From Elusimicrobiota bacterium (GTDB lineage: Bacteria > Elusimicrobiota > Elusimicrobia > Elusimicrobiales > UBA9959), in contig JAKLEK010000037.1 in the NCBI GenBank assembly GCA_022703115.1, positions 1-6,681 of the forward strand: a DNA stretch of 6,681 bases. The letters are read 5' to 3'. The first letter of the stretch is position 1; each line of letters starts with the position of its first letter. A model generated the notes under the pieces. It had not been told where the DNA came from. It ran no database searches and was given only the letters and a program-made list of their open reading frames with translations. Positions 1 through 5,463 of this stretch are shown here, piece by piece. A program made the position numbers and the translations under genes.

Positions 1-783
1 AACGGCATCTCTCTTATAATCTTCGCGGGCATCGTCGACCGCCTGCCCAGCGCCGTCATGAGCATGATAAAGCTTGTCCAGATCGAAGAGATAAGCCTGC
101 TGACCGGAGCCATGATCGTCGCCATAGTTTTCGTGGTGGTGGGGCTCGTGATATGGGTCGAGACGGCTCAGCGGAAGATCCCTATCCAGTACGCGCAGCG
201 CCAGGTCGGACGCAAGACTTACGGCGGCGTGAGCACGTTCCTGCCGCTGAAAGTGGACCAGTCGGGCGTCATCGCGGTCATATTCGCCGTTTCGCTGCTG
301 AGCGTGCCTTACACCATAGTCCAGTTCAACCCCGGTTCCCAGTGGGGGCAGAAGCTGATGTCCTTCATGGACCACGGGAACATAACCTACCAGCTGCTCT
401 ACGTGGCGCTGATAATATTCTTCTGCTATTTCTACAACTCCGTCAGCATAAATCCGAAGGACCTGGCGGAGAACATGAAGAAGTGGGGCGGCTTCATCCC
501 CGGGATCAGGCCCGGCGACCCCACCGCTCAGCATATAGAATGGGTGATGAACAGGATAACGCTCGGCGGGGCGCTTTTCGTCGCGATGCTCGCCGTCCTG
601 CCGGACTATCTGCGCGCTAAGCTGAACGTGCCTTTCTATTTCGGCGGCACCTCCCTCCTGATAGTGGTCGGCGTGGCTCTGGACACCATTGCCCAGACGG
701 AAGCCCACCTTATCATGCGGAACTACGAAGGTTTCTACAAGAATTCGAAGATCAAAGGACGCTGGTTCAATGTCGGACAGTAA
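1..783 (+). CDS. secY: SecY, protein translocase channel subunit (3' part, C-terminal 260 residues)
   Basis: SecY is the channel-forming subunit of the SecYEG translocon in the inner membrane. It passes unfolded secretory proteins and lets membrane proteins exit sideways into the bilayer. The reading frame is open from base 1, entering at NGISLIIFAGIVDRLPSA, the conserved stretch near TM5, so the N-terminal half lies upstream of the window. Visible are a hydrophobic TM6 (about visible residues 37-53), the basic cytoplasmic loop after it with QYAQRQVGRK, TM7, TM8 (LLYVALIIFFCYFY), the conserved C5 loop with FIPGIRPGDPTA, TM9, TM10 after VPFYFGGTSLLIVV, and a short basic C-terminal tail. The C4 and C5 loops are where SecA and the ribosome dock in studied SecY proteins. 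The protein ends with TAA and no frameshift is seen. The first in-frame ATG at 58 is internal and not the start. Identification is very secure. Confidence 0.98.
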   Translation, partial: NGISLIIFAGIVDRLPSAVMSMIKLVQIEEISLLTGAMIVAIVFVVVGLVIWVETAQRKIPIQYAQRQVGRKTYGGVSTFLPLKVDQSGVIAVIFAVSLLSVPYTIVQFNPGSQWGQKLMSFMDHGNITYQLLYVALIIFFCYFYNSVSINPKDLAENMKKWGGFIPGIRPGDPTAQHIEWVMNRITLGGALFVAMLAVLPDYLRAKLNVPFYFGGTSLLIVVGVALDTIAQTEAHLIMRNYEGFYKNSKIKGRWFNVGQ

Positions 784-928
784 GGAGCGGCTGAGCCGCG
801 CCGGCGTAAAGCGTGAAGGATAAAGCCTGAAGAGTTCGCGGACAAAGGGTCCGCGAGCCGCCTTTATCGTCCGCGTTTTTCCTGGCCCCGGTCCCGCTCC
901 GCGCGTTCCGCGCTTTACGAGGTACGTT
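784..928 (+). promoter_or_regulatory. Structured secY-adk intergenic leader with competing stem-loops
   Basis: This 145-nt gap contains no plausible gene. A perfect 8-bp stem forms between 836-843 (TCGCGGAC) and 849-856 (GTCCGCGA) with a 5-nt loop. The 7-mer GTCCGCG recurs at 869-875 and is immediately followed by five T (876-880), so 837-843 could pair with either copy; only the second pairing resembles a terminator. In the same way GCGGCT at 787-792 can pair with AGCCGC at 794-799 or at 856-861. A further 5-bp hairpin (901-905 with 909-913) sits just before the adk ribosome site GAGG (919-922). These repeats and complementarities are seen directly. A regulatory role, such as attenuation between secY and adk, is inference. 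The nearer 8-bp stem should be the more stable, so the default fold would be read-through. Confidence 0.4.
806..833 (+). repeat. Four tandem imperfect 7-bp units, consensus RTRAAGC
   Basis: The bases read as GTAAAGC, GTGAAGG, ATAAAGC, CTGAAGA: four adjacent heptamers sharing TRAAG at the same positions. The 12-mer GGCGTAAAGCGT spanning the start of this array (803-814) occurs again, exactly, at 2761-2772 in the gap before rpsM, where neighbouring heptamers keep the same register. This suggests a short intergenic tandem-repeat family rather than chance. It resembles in style the heptameric STRR repeats known in cyanobacteria, but no relationship is claimed. Function is unknown. Confidence 0.55.
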
Positions 929-1579
929 ATGAACATCGTGCTTTTGGGCTATCCCGGTTCCGGTAAAGGCACTCAGGCCAAGACGCTGAGCGTCGCCTTC
1001 TCCCTGTTCCACGTCTCCACCGGGGACATTTTCAGGGAGGCTATGGCGGCGAAGACGCCGCTCGGCCTGGAAGCCGCCGGCTATATTTCGGCGGGCAAGC
1101 TGGTCCCCGACGCTCTGGTGCTAGAGGTCATAAAGGAAAGGCTCCGCAACGAGACCGGCGGCGTGCTGTTCGACGGTTTCCCGCGCACGGTGGAGCAGGC
1201 CAGGGCGCTCGACTCATACTTCTCTTCCGCCGGCCGGCGCATAGACGCGGTCGTGTTCCTGGACGTAGAAGAGGAGTCGGTGGTGTCGAGGCTCGGCGCC
1301 CGGCGCACTTGCCGCAAATGCGGAAAGATATACAATCTGCTCACGTCCCGGCCGGCGAATGAGGGAAGCTGCGATTCCTGCGGCGGGGAACTGGTCCTTC
1401 GCGACGACGATTCTCCTTCGGTCATCCGGAACCGGATAAAGGTCTACAAAGCCCAGACGGAACCGCTGGCGGAGTACTACAAGGCGGCGGGGAATTTTTA
1501 CCCGGTGAAGGGCGGCGGGTCCCCGGAAGCGGTCGCCGCCGAGATAGCGGCCGTTATAAAAGGCAAGGTCGGGCGCTGA
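929..1579 (+). CDS. adk: Adenylate kinase, zinc-LID type
   Basis: Adenylate kinase catalyses ATP + AMP = 2 ADP in the cytoplasm and sets the adenylate energy balance. The 216-residue protein has the full long-form layout. The P-loop GYPGSGKGT is at 7-15 with catalytic Lys13. The AMP-binding STGDIFREAM is at 30-39 and FDGFPRT at 81-87. The LID domain carries four cysteines (C128, C131, C148, C151) in two CxxC pairs, the zinc-binding LID form seen in many Gram-positive and thermophilic bacteria, in place of the H-bonded LID of E. coli. RDDDSPSVIRNRIKVY follows, supplying the LID and core arginines. The ATG has a GAGG site six bases upstream. The stop TGA shares its A with the ATG of map, so the two are probably translationally coupled. 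Its place between secY and map is a common bacterial arrangement. Confidence 0.98.
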   Translation: MNIVLLGYPGSGKGTQAKTLSVAFSLFHVSTGDIFREAMAAKTPLGLEAAGYISAGKLVPDALVLEVIKERLRNETGGVLFDGFPRTVEQARALDSYFSSAGRRIDAVVFLDVEEESVVSRLGARRTCRKCGKIYNLLTSRPANEGSCDSCGGELVLRDDDSPSVIRNRIKVYKAQTEPLAEYYKAAGNFYPVKGGGSPEAVAAEIAAVIKGKVGR

Positions 1580-2328
1580 TGGTCGAGATAAAGACCCCCG
1601 CCGAGCTGGAGAGGATGAGACGGGCTTCCAGGATCGTGGCCCTCGCTCTGGACCTGCTGAAGAAAGAGATAAAACCCGGAGTTTCCACGGCCTATCTTAA
1701 CGGCCGCGCGGAGAGCGAGATACGTTCCCGCGGCGCCGTTCCGGCGTTCCTGGGTTATAGAGGATATCCGGCCGCGCTCTGCGTTTCCATCAACGAGGAA
1801 GTGGTCCACGGCATTCCCAGCGATAAGCGGACGCTGCGCGAAGGCGACGTGGTCAGCCTGGACCTCGGGGCGGTATACGGAGGTTTTTACGGGGATGCCG
1901 CCGTTACGGTCGCGGTCGGCTCCGTCCCGCCGGAGCGCCGGCGGCTTATGGAGGTCACGGAGGAATCCCTTGCGCGGGCACTGGGCGCGGTCAGGAGCGG
2001 GGCGAAGCTCGGGGACGTGTCCCACGCGGTCGAAAGTTTCGTGGCCGAACGCGGGATGTCGGTCATCAGGGAATTCACGGGACACGGCATAGGGCGCCGC
2101 CTGCATGAGGAACCGTCCATTCCTAACTACGGAAGACCCGGTTCCGGGATAACGCTTAAGGCGGGGATGACGCTGGCGATAGAGCCGATGGTGAGCCTTG
2201 GAAGGCCGGAAGTGGTGATAAGGAACGACGCCTGGACCGCGGTCACCGCGGACGGAAGCTGTTCCGCGCATTTCGAACATACGGTCGCGGTCACGGAGGA
2301 CGGGTGCGAGGTGCTGAGCCGGGCCTGA
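1579..2328 (+). CDS. map: Methionine aminopeptidase, type I
   Basis: This enzyme removes the initiator methionine from nascent proteins whose second residue is small. At 249 residues it is the compact type Ia form, with only the pita-bread catalytic domain and no N-terminal zinc-finger or type II insertion. All five metal ligands can be placed: D95 (in SLDLG), D106 (in GFYGDAA), H169 (in FTGHGIG), E202 (in AIEPM) and E233 (in HFEHT). The substrate-binding histidines are H77 (VVHGIP) and H176 (RRLHEEP). The start ATG overlaps the adk stop as TGATG. Only a weak AAGG lies ten bases before it, so expression probably relies on ribosomes finishing adk. The reading frame is complete to TGA at 2326-2328. 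It acts on ribosomes that the neighbouring genes help to build. I see nothing unusual in it. Confidence 0.98.
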   Translation: MVEIKTPAELERMRRASRIVALALDLLKKEIKPGVSTAYLNGRAESEIRSRGAVPAFLGYRGYPAALCVSINEEVVHGIPSDKRTLREGDVVSLDLGAVYGGFYGDAAVTVAVGSVPPERRRLMEVTEESLARALGAVRSGAKLGDVSHAVESFVAERGMSVIREFTGHGIGRRLHEEPSIPNYGRPGSGITLKAGMTLAIEPMVSLGRPEVVIRNDAWTAVTADGSCSAHFEHTVAVTEDGCEVLSRA

Positions 2329-2365
2329 AACCGGGCCGGGATTCCAACGGCGCCTGATATTTTAG

Positions 2366-2371
2366 TATAAT
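2366..2371 (+). promoter_or_regulatory. Candidate -10 box (TATAAT) of an internal promoter for infA-rpmJ and downstream genes
   Basis: A perfect TATAAT lies in an AT-rich island (about 2357-2387) inside otherwise GC-rich sequence, 16 bases before the infA ATG. A start of transcription about seven bases downstream would leave an untranslated leader of only about ten bases. The -35 region is weak: TTCCAA at 2342-2347, 18 bases upstream, matches TTGACA at three of six positions. The hexamer and base composition are seen; promoter activity is inferred. Confidence 0.5.
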
Positions 2372-2387
2372 TACAGAATAAACGAAT

Positions 2388-2609
2388 ATGACCGAAAACA
2401 GCGAAAAAATAGAAGTGGAAGGTGTGGTGAAGGAAGCGCTTCCCAACGCGACTTTCAGGGTCGAAATATCTCCGGGTAAGGTCATTCTCGGGATAATCTC
2501 GGGCAAGATGCGGATACATCATATCAAGATCCTTCCCGGCGACAGGGTGAAACTGGAGCTTTCTCCTTACGATCTCTCCAAGGGGCGCATCGTTTACAGG
2601 GAAAAATAA
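2388..2609 (+). CDS. infA: Translation initiation factor IF-1
   Basis: IF-1 is a single OB-fold protein that binds the 30S A site and works with IF-2 and IF-3 in initiation. The 73-residue product matches the family over its whole length (E. coli IF-1 is 72 residues): IEVEGVVKEALPNATFRVE, ISGKMR in the middle, and the diagnostic C-terminus LSPYDLSKGRIVYREK. The start is well fixed: an in-frame TAA lies at 2379-2381 and the next Met is residue 41. No Shine-Dalgarno sequence is visible between 2372 and 2387, unlike most other genes here, and a TATAAT box lies just upstream. It may therefore be translated from a very short leader or from an A-rich, unstructured initiation site. The stop overlaps the ribosome site of rpmJ. 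Confidence 0.98.
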   Translation: MTENSEKIEVEGVVKEALPNATFRVEISPGKVILGIISGKMRIHHIKILPGDRVKLELSPYDLSKGRIVYREK

Positions 2610-2624
2610 AGGAGTCCCCGGCTT

Positions 2625-2738
2625 ATGAAAGTAAGAGCCAGCGTTAAAAAGATTTGCGTGAAGTGCAAGATAGTAAAGCGCAAGGGCGTCGTAAGAGTGA
2701 TCTGCGACGATCCCCGCCACAAACAAAGGCAGGGCTGA
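2625..2738 (+). CDS. rpmJ: Ribosomal protein bL36, zinc-binding (C+) form
   Basis: bL36 is the smallest protein of the large subunit, a zinc ribbon that helps to organise 23S rRNA near the L7/L12 stalk base. The reading frame encodes 37 residues, starting MKVRASVKKICVKCKIVKRK and ending RHKQRQG, the usual length and ends for the family. The zinc ligands are all present: C11, C14, C27 and H32 (CxxC, then C-x4-H), so this is the zinc-containing paralogue and not the zinc-free one made in zinc starvation. The Shine-Dalgarno AAAGGAG at 2608-2614 overlaps the infA stop codon, ten bases before the ATG, which suggests coupling to infA. The gap from the infA stop to this start is 15 bases. Confidence 0.97.
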   Translation: MKVRASVKKICVKCKIVKRKGVVRVICDDPRHKQRQG

Positions 2739-2829
2739 GAACGTCTAGAATAAAGCGTGGGGCGTAAAGCGTTCAAAATTTAAAGTAGAGAACGGCGCTG
2801 CTTACGTTCTACGGTTCCAAGGAGAAGCT
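2739..2829 (+). promoter_or_regulatory. rpmJ-rpsM intergenic leader with mutually exclusive inverted repeats (candidate uS4 control site)
   Basis: GAACG occurs at 2739-2743 and 2790-2794, and its complement CGTTC at 2770-2774 and 2805-2809. The RNA can fold either with the outer pair (2738-2744 with 2804-2810, 7 bp, AGAACGT/ACGTTCT) enclosing the inner pair (2770-2774 with 2790-2794), or as two side-by-side stems (2739-2743 with 2770-2774, and 2789-2794 with 2805-2810). The structure ends about ten bases before the rpsM ribosome site AAGGAGA (2819-2825). In E. coli the rpsM leader folds into a pseudoknot that uS4 binds to repress the operon. The position here fits, but I see no sequence match to that element, so a uS4 role is inference. 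Confidence 0.35.
2750..2770 (+). repeat. Second tandem heptamer array (ATAAAGC, GTGGGGC, GTAAAGC)
   Basis: Three adjacent 7-bp units in the same register as the array at 806-833. Two fit RTRAAGC exactly, and the middle one keeps GT at the start and GC at the end. The exact 12-mer shared by both gaps (here 2761-2772) overlaps the last unit. Presence in two separate intergenic gaps of one locus suggests a dispersed family in this genome. Confidence 0.5.
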
Positions 2830-3228
2830 ATGGCACGAATAGCGGGTGTGGATTTACCGAGGGAGAAGCGGATCGACGTCGCTCTGGCGTACGTGTACGG
2901 CATAGGGCGTCCGCTCGCCGCGAAGATACTCGCCGGCCTTAAGAACCAGGTTTCGCCTTCGCTGAGGGTGAAGGACCTGACGGAGGACCAGGTCGGTCTT
3001 CTCAACTCCGTTATCTCCAAGGAATACAAGGTGGAGGGCGAGCTCCGCAGGGAGATAGCCGCCAACCTGAAAAGGTACGCCGATATAGGCAGCTACAAGG
3101 GCATGCGGCACAGGAGAATGCTCCCTGTCCGCGGTCAGAGGACCAAGACCAACGCGCGCACCCGCCGCGGCAGAAGGAAGACCGTCGGTTCGGCCTCTAA
3201 AGCGCCTGCGAAGCCGGCCGCCAAATAA
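2830..3228 (+). CDS. rpsM: Ribosomal protein uS13
   Basis: uS13 sits in the head of the small subunit, contacts uS19 and 5S/uL5 across the intersubunit bridges, and its C-terminal tail reaches the P-site tRNA. The 132-residue product begins MARIAGVDLPREKR and has the helix-hairpin-helix region YVYGIGRPLAAKILA (about 21-35), then the conserved GSYKGMRHRRMLPVRGQRTK (about 88-107) and NARTRRGRRK. It is slightly longer than the usual 118-126 because of an Ala/Pro/Lys-rich tail (about 119-132). A Shine-Dalgarno AAGGAGA ends five bases before the ATG. It opens the alpha operon proper (uS13-uS11-uS4-RpoA-bL17), with 18 bases to rpsK. No defect is seen. Confidence 0.98.
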   Translation: MARIAGVDLPREKRIDVALAYVYGIGRPLAAKILAGLKNQVSPSLRVKDLTEDQVGLLNSVISKEYKVEGELRREIAANLKRYADIGSYKGMRHRRMLPVRGQRTKTNARTRRGRRKTVGSASKAPAKPAAK

Positions 3229-3246
3229 CAGGAGGGCAGATTTAAT

Positions 3247-3684
3247 ATGTCCGAAGAAAAAAAACCGCAGCAGCCCGCACCCGACGGGTATAAGAAGCCC
3301 GAGCAGAAACCCCAGGCCAGGAGACGGCACCACGGCATGGTGACCTTCGGAAAGGTCTACATAAACTGCTCTTTCAACAACACTATCGTGACCATAACGG
3401 ACGAGAAGGGGAACGTTATCGCCTGGTCCACTTCCGGTTCCAACGGCTTCCGGGGGACCAAGAAAGGCACGCCGTTCGCCGCGCAGATAACGTCTTCCAA
3501 AGCCGCCGCCCGCGCGGCGGAGTACGGGGTCAAGCAGGCCATGGTGTTCGTCACCGGGCCGGGGAACGGTCGCGAGACCGCGATACGGGCGATAGCGTCC
3601 AGCGGCATACGCGTGCTGTCCATCAAGGACACCACTCCCATCCCGCATAACGGCTGCAGGCCGCCGAAGCCGAGAAGAGTCTGA
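3247..3684 (+). CDS. rpsK: Ribosomal protein uS11 with extended N-terminal tail
   Basis: uS11 forms part of the small-subunit platform next to the 3' end of 16S rRNA, where mRNA leaves and the Shine-Dalgarno duplex lies. The core is standard: VYINCSFNNTIVTITDEKGN (about 38-57), WSTSGSNGFRGTKKGTPFAAQ, VFVTGPGNGRETAIRA, and the C-terminal TPIPHNGCRPPKPRRV. The protein is 145 residues against a usual 117-130; the surplus is a charged, Pro/Gln/Lys-rich N-terminus (about 1-27). The start is supported by a strong AGGAGGG at 3230-3236, ten bases upstream, so the tail is probably real. The codon after the core's first helix has no better start with a ribosome site. It lies 18 bases after rpsM. Confidence 0.98.
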   Translation: MSEEKKPQQPAPDGYKKPEQKPQARRRHHGMVTFGKVYINCSFNNTIVTITDEKGNVIAWSTSGSNGFRGTKKGTPFAAQITSSKAAARAAEYGVKQAMVFVTGPGNGRETAIRAIASSGIRVLSIKDTTPIPHNGCRPPKPRRV

Positions 3685-3735
3685 TGCCGGCAGCGGCCGG
3701 ACGCTGAGCGGCCGCCGCGATTTTTACGGAGGTTT
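3685..3735 (+). promoter_or_regulatory. GC hairpin with T-tract overlapping the rpsD initiation region
   Basis: A perfect 7-bp stem joins 3693-3699 (GCGGCCG) to 3709-3715 (CGGCCGC) with a 9-nt loop. Five bases later comes a run of five T (3721-3725), followed directly by the rpsD Shine-Dalgarno GGAGG (3728-3732). The layout is part intrinsic terminator, part translation-control hairpin. The offset between stem and T-run makes efficient termination unlikely. In some bacteria, such as Bacillus, uS4 represses its own mRNA through the rpsD leader, so this is a possible control site, by inference only. Confidence 0.35.
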
Positions 3736-4380
3736 ATGTCTAGATATACAGGACCCAGCTGCAAGAAGTGCAGGAAGATGAACCAGAAGCTGTTCTTGAA
3801 GGGCGGCAAGTGCACCACGAACTGCATCGTGGACAGGAAGATGAAGAGCAGCCGAGATAAGAAATTCTCCGCCGGCGGTCCCGGCGGGATGAAGAAGATG
3901 TCGGACTACGGCAAGCATCTGCGCGAGAAGCAGATAGCCCGTTTCATGGCCCAGATCACGGAAGCCCAGTTCCGGCGTTTCTTCGGCAAGGCTTCCAAAG
4001 ACAAAGGCAAGACCGGCGAGGCGCTGCTCCGTTTCCTCGAGGTGAGGCTGGACAACGTGGTCCGCCGCCTCGGTTTCGCGGTGTCCATGAAGACCTCCAG
4101 GCAGCTGGTCAATCACGGGCATGTTCGCGTCAACGGACGGCAGGTGGACATCCCCTCCTTCCTGGTGAAGCCGGGAGATACGATCGGCATCGATCCGAAG
4201 ACGGCGCAGACCCTGGCCGTCAGGCAGGGCCTGGAACACGCCGATAAATCCGCTCCGCGCCCGAGTTTCCTGTCTTACGATCCCGCTTCTATGACGGGGA
4301 AAATGGTCCGCTGGCCGGACCGCGGGGAAGTGGGCATCAACGTGGATGAACAGCTGATCGTGGAGTTCTACTCCAAGTAA
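3736..4380 (+). CDS. rpsD: Ribosomal protein uS4, zinc-binding (C+) form
   Basis: uS4 is a primary 16S rRNA binder that starts assembly of the small-subunit body. It lines the mRNA entry channel and in many bacteria represses its own operon. The 214-residue protein starts MSRYTGPSCKKCRK and has an N-terminal zinc finger (C9, C12, C26, C30), a helical region with SDYGKHLREKQIAR, and the S4 RNA-binding domain from about 98 (RLDNVVRRLGFAVSMKTSRQLVNHGHVRVNGRQVDIPSF). The C-terminus is standard (VGINVDEQLIVEFYSK). The second cysteine pair is spaced C-x3-C rather than the C-x4-C of the Bacillus-type finger as I recall it, a one-residue deletion. The Shine-Dalgarno GGAGG lies only three bases before the ATG, which is short. 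Length is near the usual 200-210. Confidence 0.98.
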   Translation: MSRYTGPSCKKCRKMNQKLFLKGGKCTTNCIVDRKMKSSRDKKFSAGGPGGMKKMSDYGKHLREKQIARFMAQITEAQFRRFFGKASKDKGKTGEALLRFLEVRLDNVVRRLGFAVSMKTSRQLVNHGHVRVNGRQVDIPSFLVKPGDTIGIDPKTAQTLAVRQGLEHADKSAPRPSFLSYDPASMTGKMVRWPDRGEVGINVDEQLIVEFYSK

Positions 4381-4389
4381 ACGGCTTCG

Positions 4390-4430
4390 CGTCCGGGCCC
4401 GTAGCCGGGCCCGACGCCGGTTCTCCGGCG
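4390..4430 (+). other. Two abutting GC-rich hairpins before rpoA, without T-tract
   Basis: The first hairpin pairs 4390-4401 with 4406-4416: eleven base pairs, almost all G-C, with one bulged C (4394) and the 4-nt loop TAGC. The second pairs 4415-4420 (CGCCGG) with 4425-4430 (CCGGCG), six perfect pairs around the loop TTCT. They share two bases (4415-4416), so both cannot be complete at once. No T-run follows, so they are not typical intrinsic terminators. They end twelve bases before the rpoA Shine-Dalgarno AGGAGG (4443-4448). Likely roles are RNA stability, processing or tuning of rpoA relative to the ribosomal genes; this is inference. Confidence 0.5.
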
Positions 4431-4458
4431 CTCAAAACACTCAGGAGGTATCAGGCAA

Positions 4459-5442
4459 ATGTCCAGTTTTTCAAAGCAGCTCATCATTCCCGAAGCCATA
4501 AACGTAGACGACAAGACTAAGACGGGAAGCTACTCCAAGTTCACCGCGGAACCCTACGAGAGGGGCTACGGACACACGATAGGGAATTCCCTGCGGCGCA
4601 TCCTCCTCTCCAGCCTGGACGGCGCGGCCGTGGTCGCCGTTAGGATAAAAGGCGCGAAGCACGAATATGCGACGGTAAACGGGGTCCAGGAAGACGTGAT
4701 AAACATCCTCCTGAACCTGAAGAAGCTGCGCGTGCGCCTTTCGGGAGAAGGTCCGGAGACCCTCCTGCTGTCGGTGCGCGGGAAGAAAGAGGTGAAGGCT
4801 TCCGATATACGCGAGAACGCCAACGTGGAGATCATCAACAAGGACCTGGTCATAGCGCATGTGGAGTCGGGCGCCGTCTTCGAGGCCGAACTCGAGGTGG
4901 CCCGCGGCGCCGGCTATCTGACCTCGGAGGAGATCAGGGCCAGGATCAACCTGCCGGCCGATTTCATTCCGATGGACGCGCTGTTCTCCCCTATACAGAA
5001 GGTGCACTATAACGTGGAGAACGCCCGCGTGGGGCAGAGGACGGACTACGACAGGCTGGTCCTGGAGATATGGACCGACGGCAGCATCAGCCCCTCCGAT
5101 GCCGTGAACAAGACCGCTTCGCTGCTGCGCCGCTCCATCCTTCCGTTCCTTCCGGAGGCCGAGGCGTCCGTGGAGCCGGCGATGGCCGATAAGAAGGCCG
5201 CCGAGTCCGGGGATAAAGTCACGGAACTGAAGGGCAAGCTGGAGCAGGGAGTGGAGATGATAGAGCTCTCTTCCAGGGCTTCCAACTGCCTGAAGGTGGC
5301 CGGTATACGCACCATAGGAGAGCTGGTCGGAAAGACGGAAGCGGACCTGCTCGCGGTGAAGAATTTCGGAAAAAAATCCCTGGACGAGATAAAGGACAAA
5401 TTGAAAGAAATGGGACTTGAGCTGGGGATCAAGGCGGAGTAG
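4459..5442 (+). CDS. rpoA: RNA polymerase alpha subunit
   Basis: RpoA dimerises to start core RNA polymerase assembly, and its C-terminal domain contacts promoter UP elements and activators. The 327-residue protein has both domains. In the N-terminal domain (about 1-232), GYGHTIGNSLRRILLSSLDGA (36-56) is the dimerisation and beta-contact region, followed by EDVINILLNLKKLRV. After a charged linker rich in Ala, Lys and Glu (about 233-262) comes the C-terminal domain. It includes LSSRASNCLKVAGI, where R273 and N276 align with the DNA-contacting E. coli R265 and N268, and NFGKKSLDEI, where G304, K306 and S307 align with G296, K298 and S299. Both DNA-contact patches are therefore intact, so UP-element use is expected. 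A strong AGGAGG lies ten bases before the ATG. The rplQ gene follows after 21 bases. Confidence 0.99.
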   Translation: MSSFSKQLIIPEAINVDDKTKTGSYSKFTAEPYERGYGHTIGNSLRRILLSSLDGAAVVAVRIKGAKHEYATVNGVQEDVINILLNLKKLRVRLSGEGPETLLLSVRGKKEVKASDIRENANVEIINKDLVIAHVESGAVFEAELEVARGAGYLTSEEIRARINLPADFIPMDALFSPIQKVHYNVENARVGQRTDYDRLVLEIWTDGSISPSDAVNKTASLLRRSILPFLPEAEASVEPAMADKKAAESGDKVTELKGKLEQGVEMIELSSRASNCLKVAGIRTIGELVGKTEADLLAVKNFGKKSLDEIKDKLKEMGLELGIKAE

Positions 5443-5463
5443 AACGGGTTTCGAGGACCGAGT

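Noticed and set aside
153..620. 155-codon + strand frame inside secY
   Set aside because: Arg/His-rich translation in an alternative frame of a conserved membrane protein gene; a composition artefact.
58..783. ATG at 58 as a secY start or a separate short gene
   Set aside because: The frame is open through base 1 and the upstream residues NGISLIIFAGIVDRLPSA are conserved SecY sequence, so the ATG is internal.
767..1012. 81-codon - strand frame across the secY-adk gap, a candidate small gene for the gap
   Set aside because: It runs into adk coding sequence, and the stem-loops and heptamer repeat explain its composition better. No family is recognised.
1498..2280. 260-codon open frame on the - strand over map, and similar ones opposite rpsM, rpsK, rpsD and mreB
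   Set aside because: All lie opposite well-identified genes, lack convincing ribosome sites and have no recognisable motifs.
2319..2340. CCGGGCC direct repeat after the map stop, considered as a terminator
   Set aside because: The copies are direct and not inverted, the best self-pairing is about four bases, and no T-run follows closely.
2746..2751. TAGAAT as a possible -10 box for rpsM
   Set aside because: It matches five of six bases, but no acceptable -35 is found near 2723-2728, and the bases are part of the repeat-rich leader.
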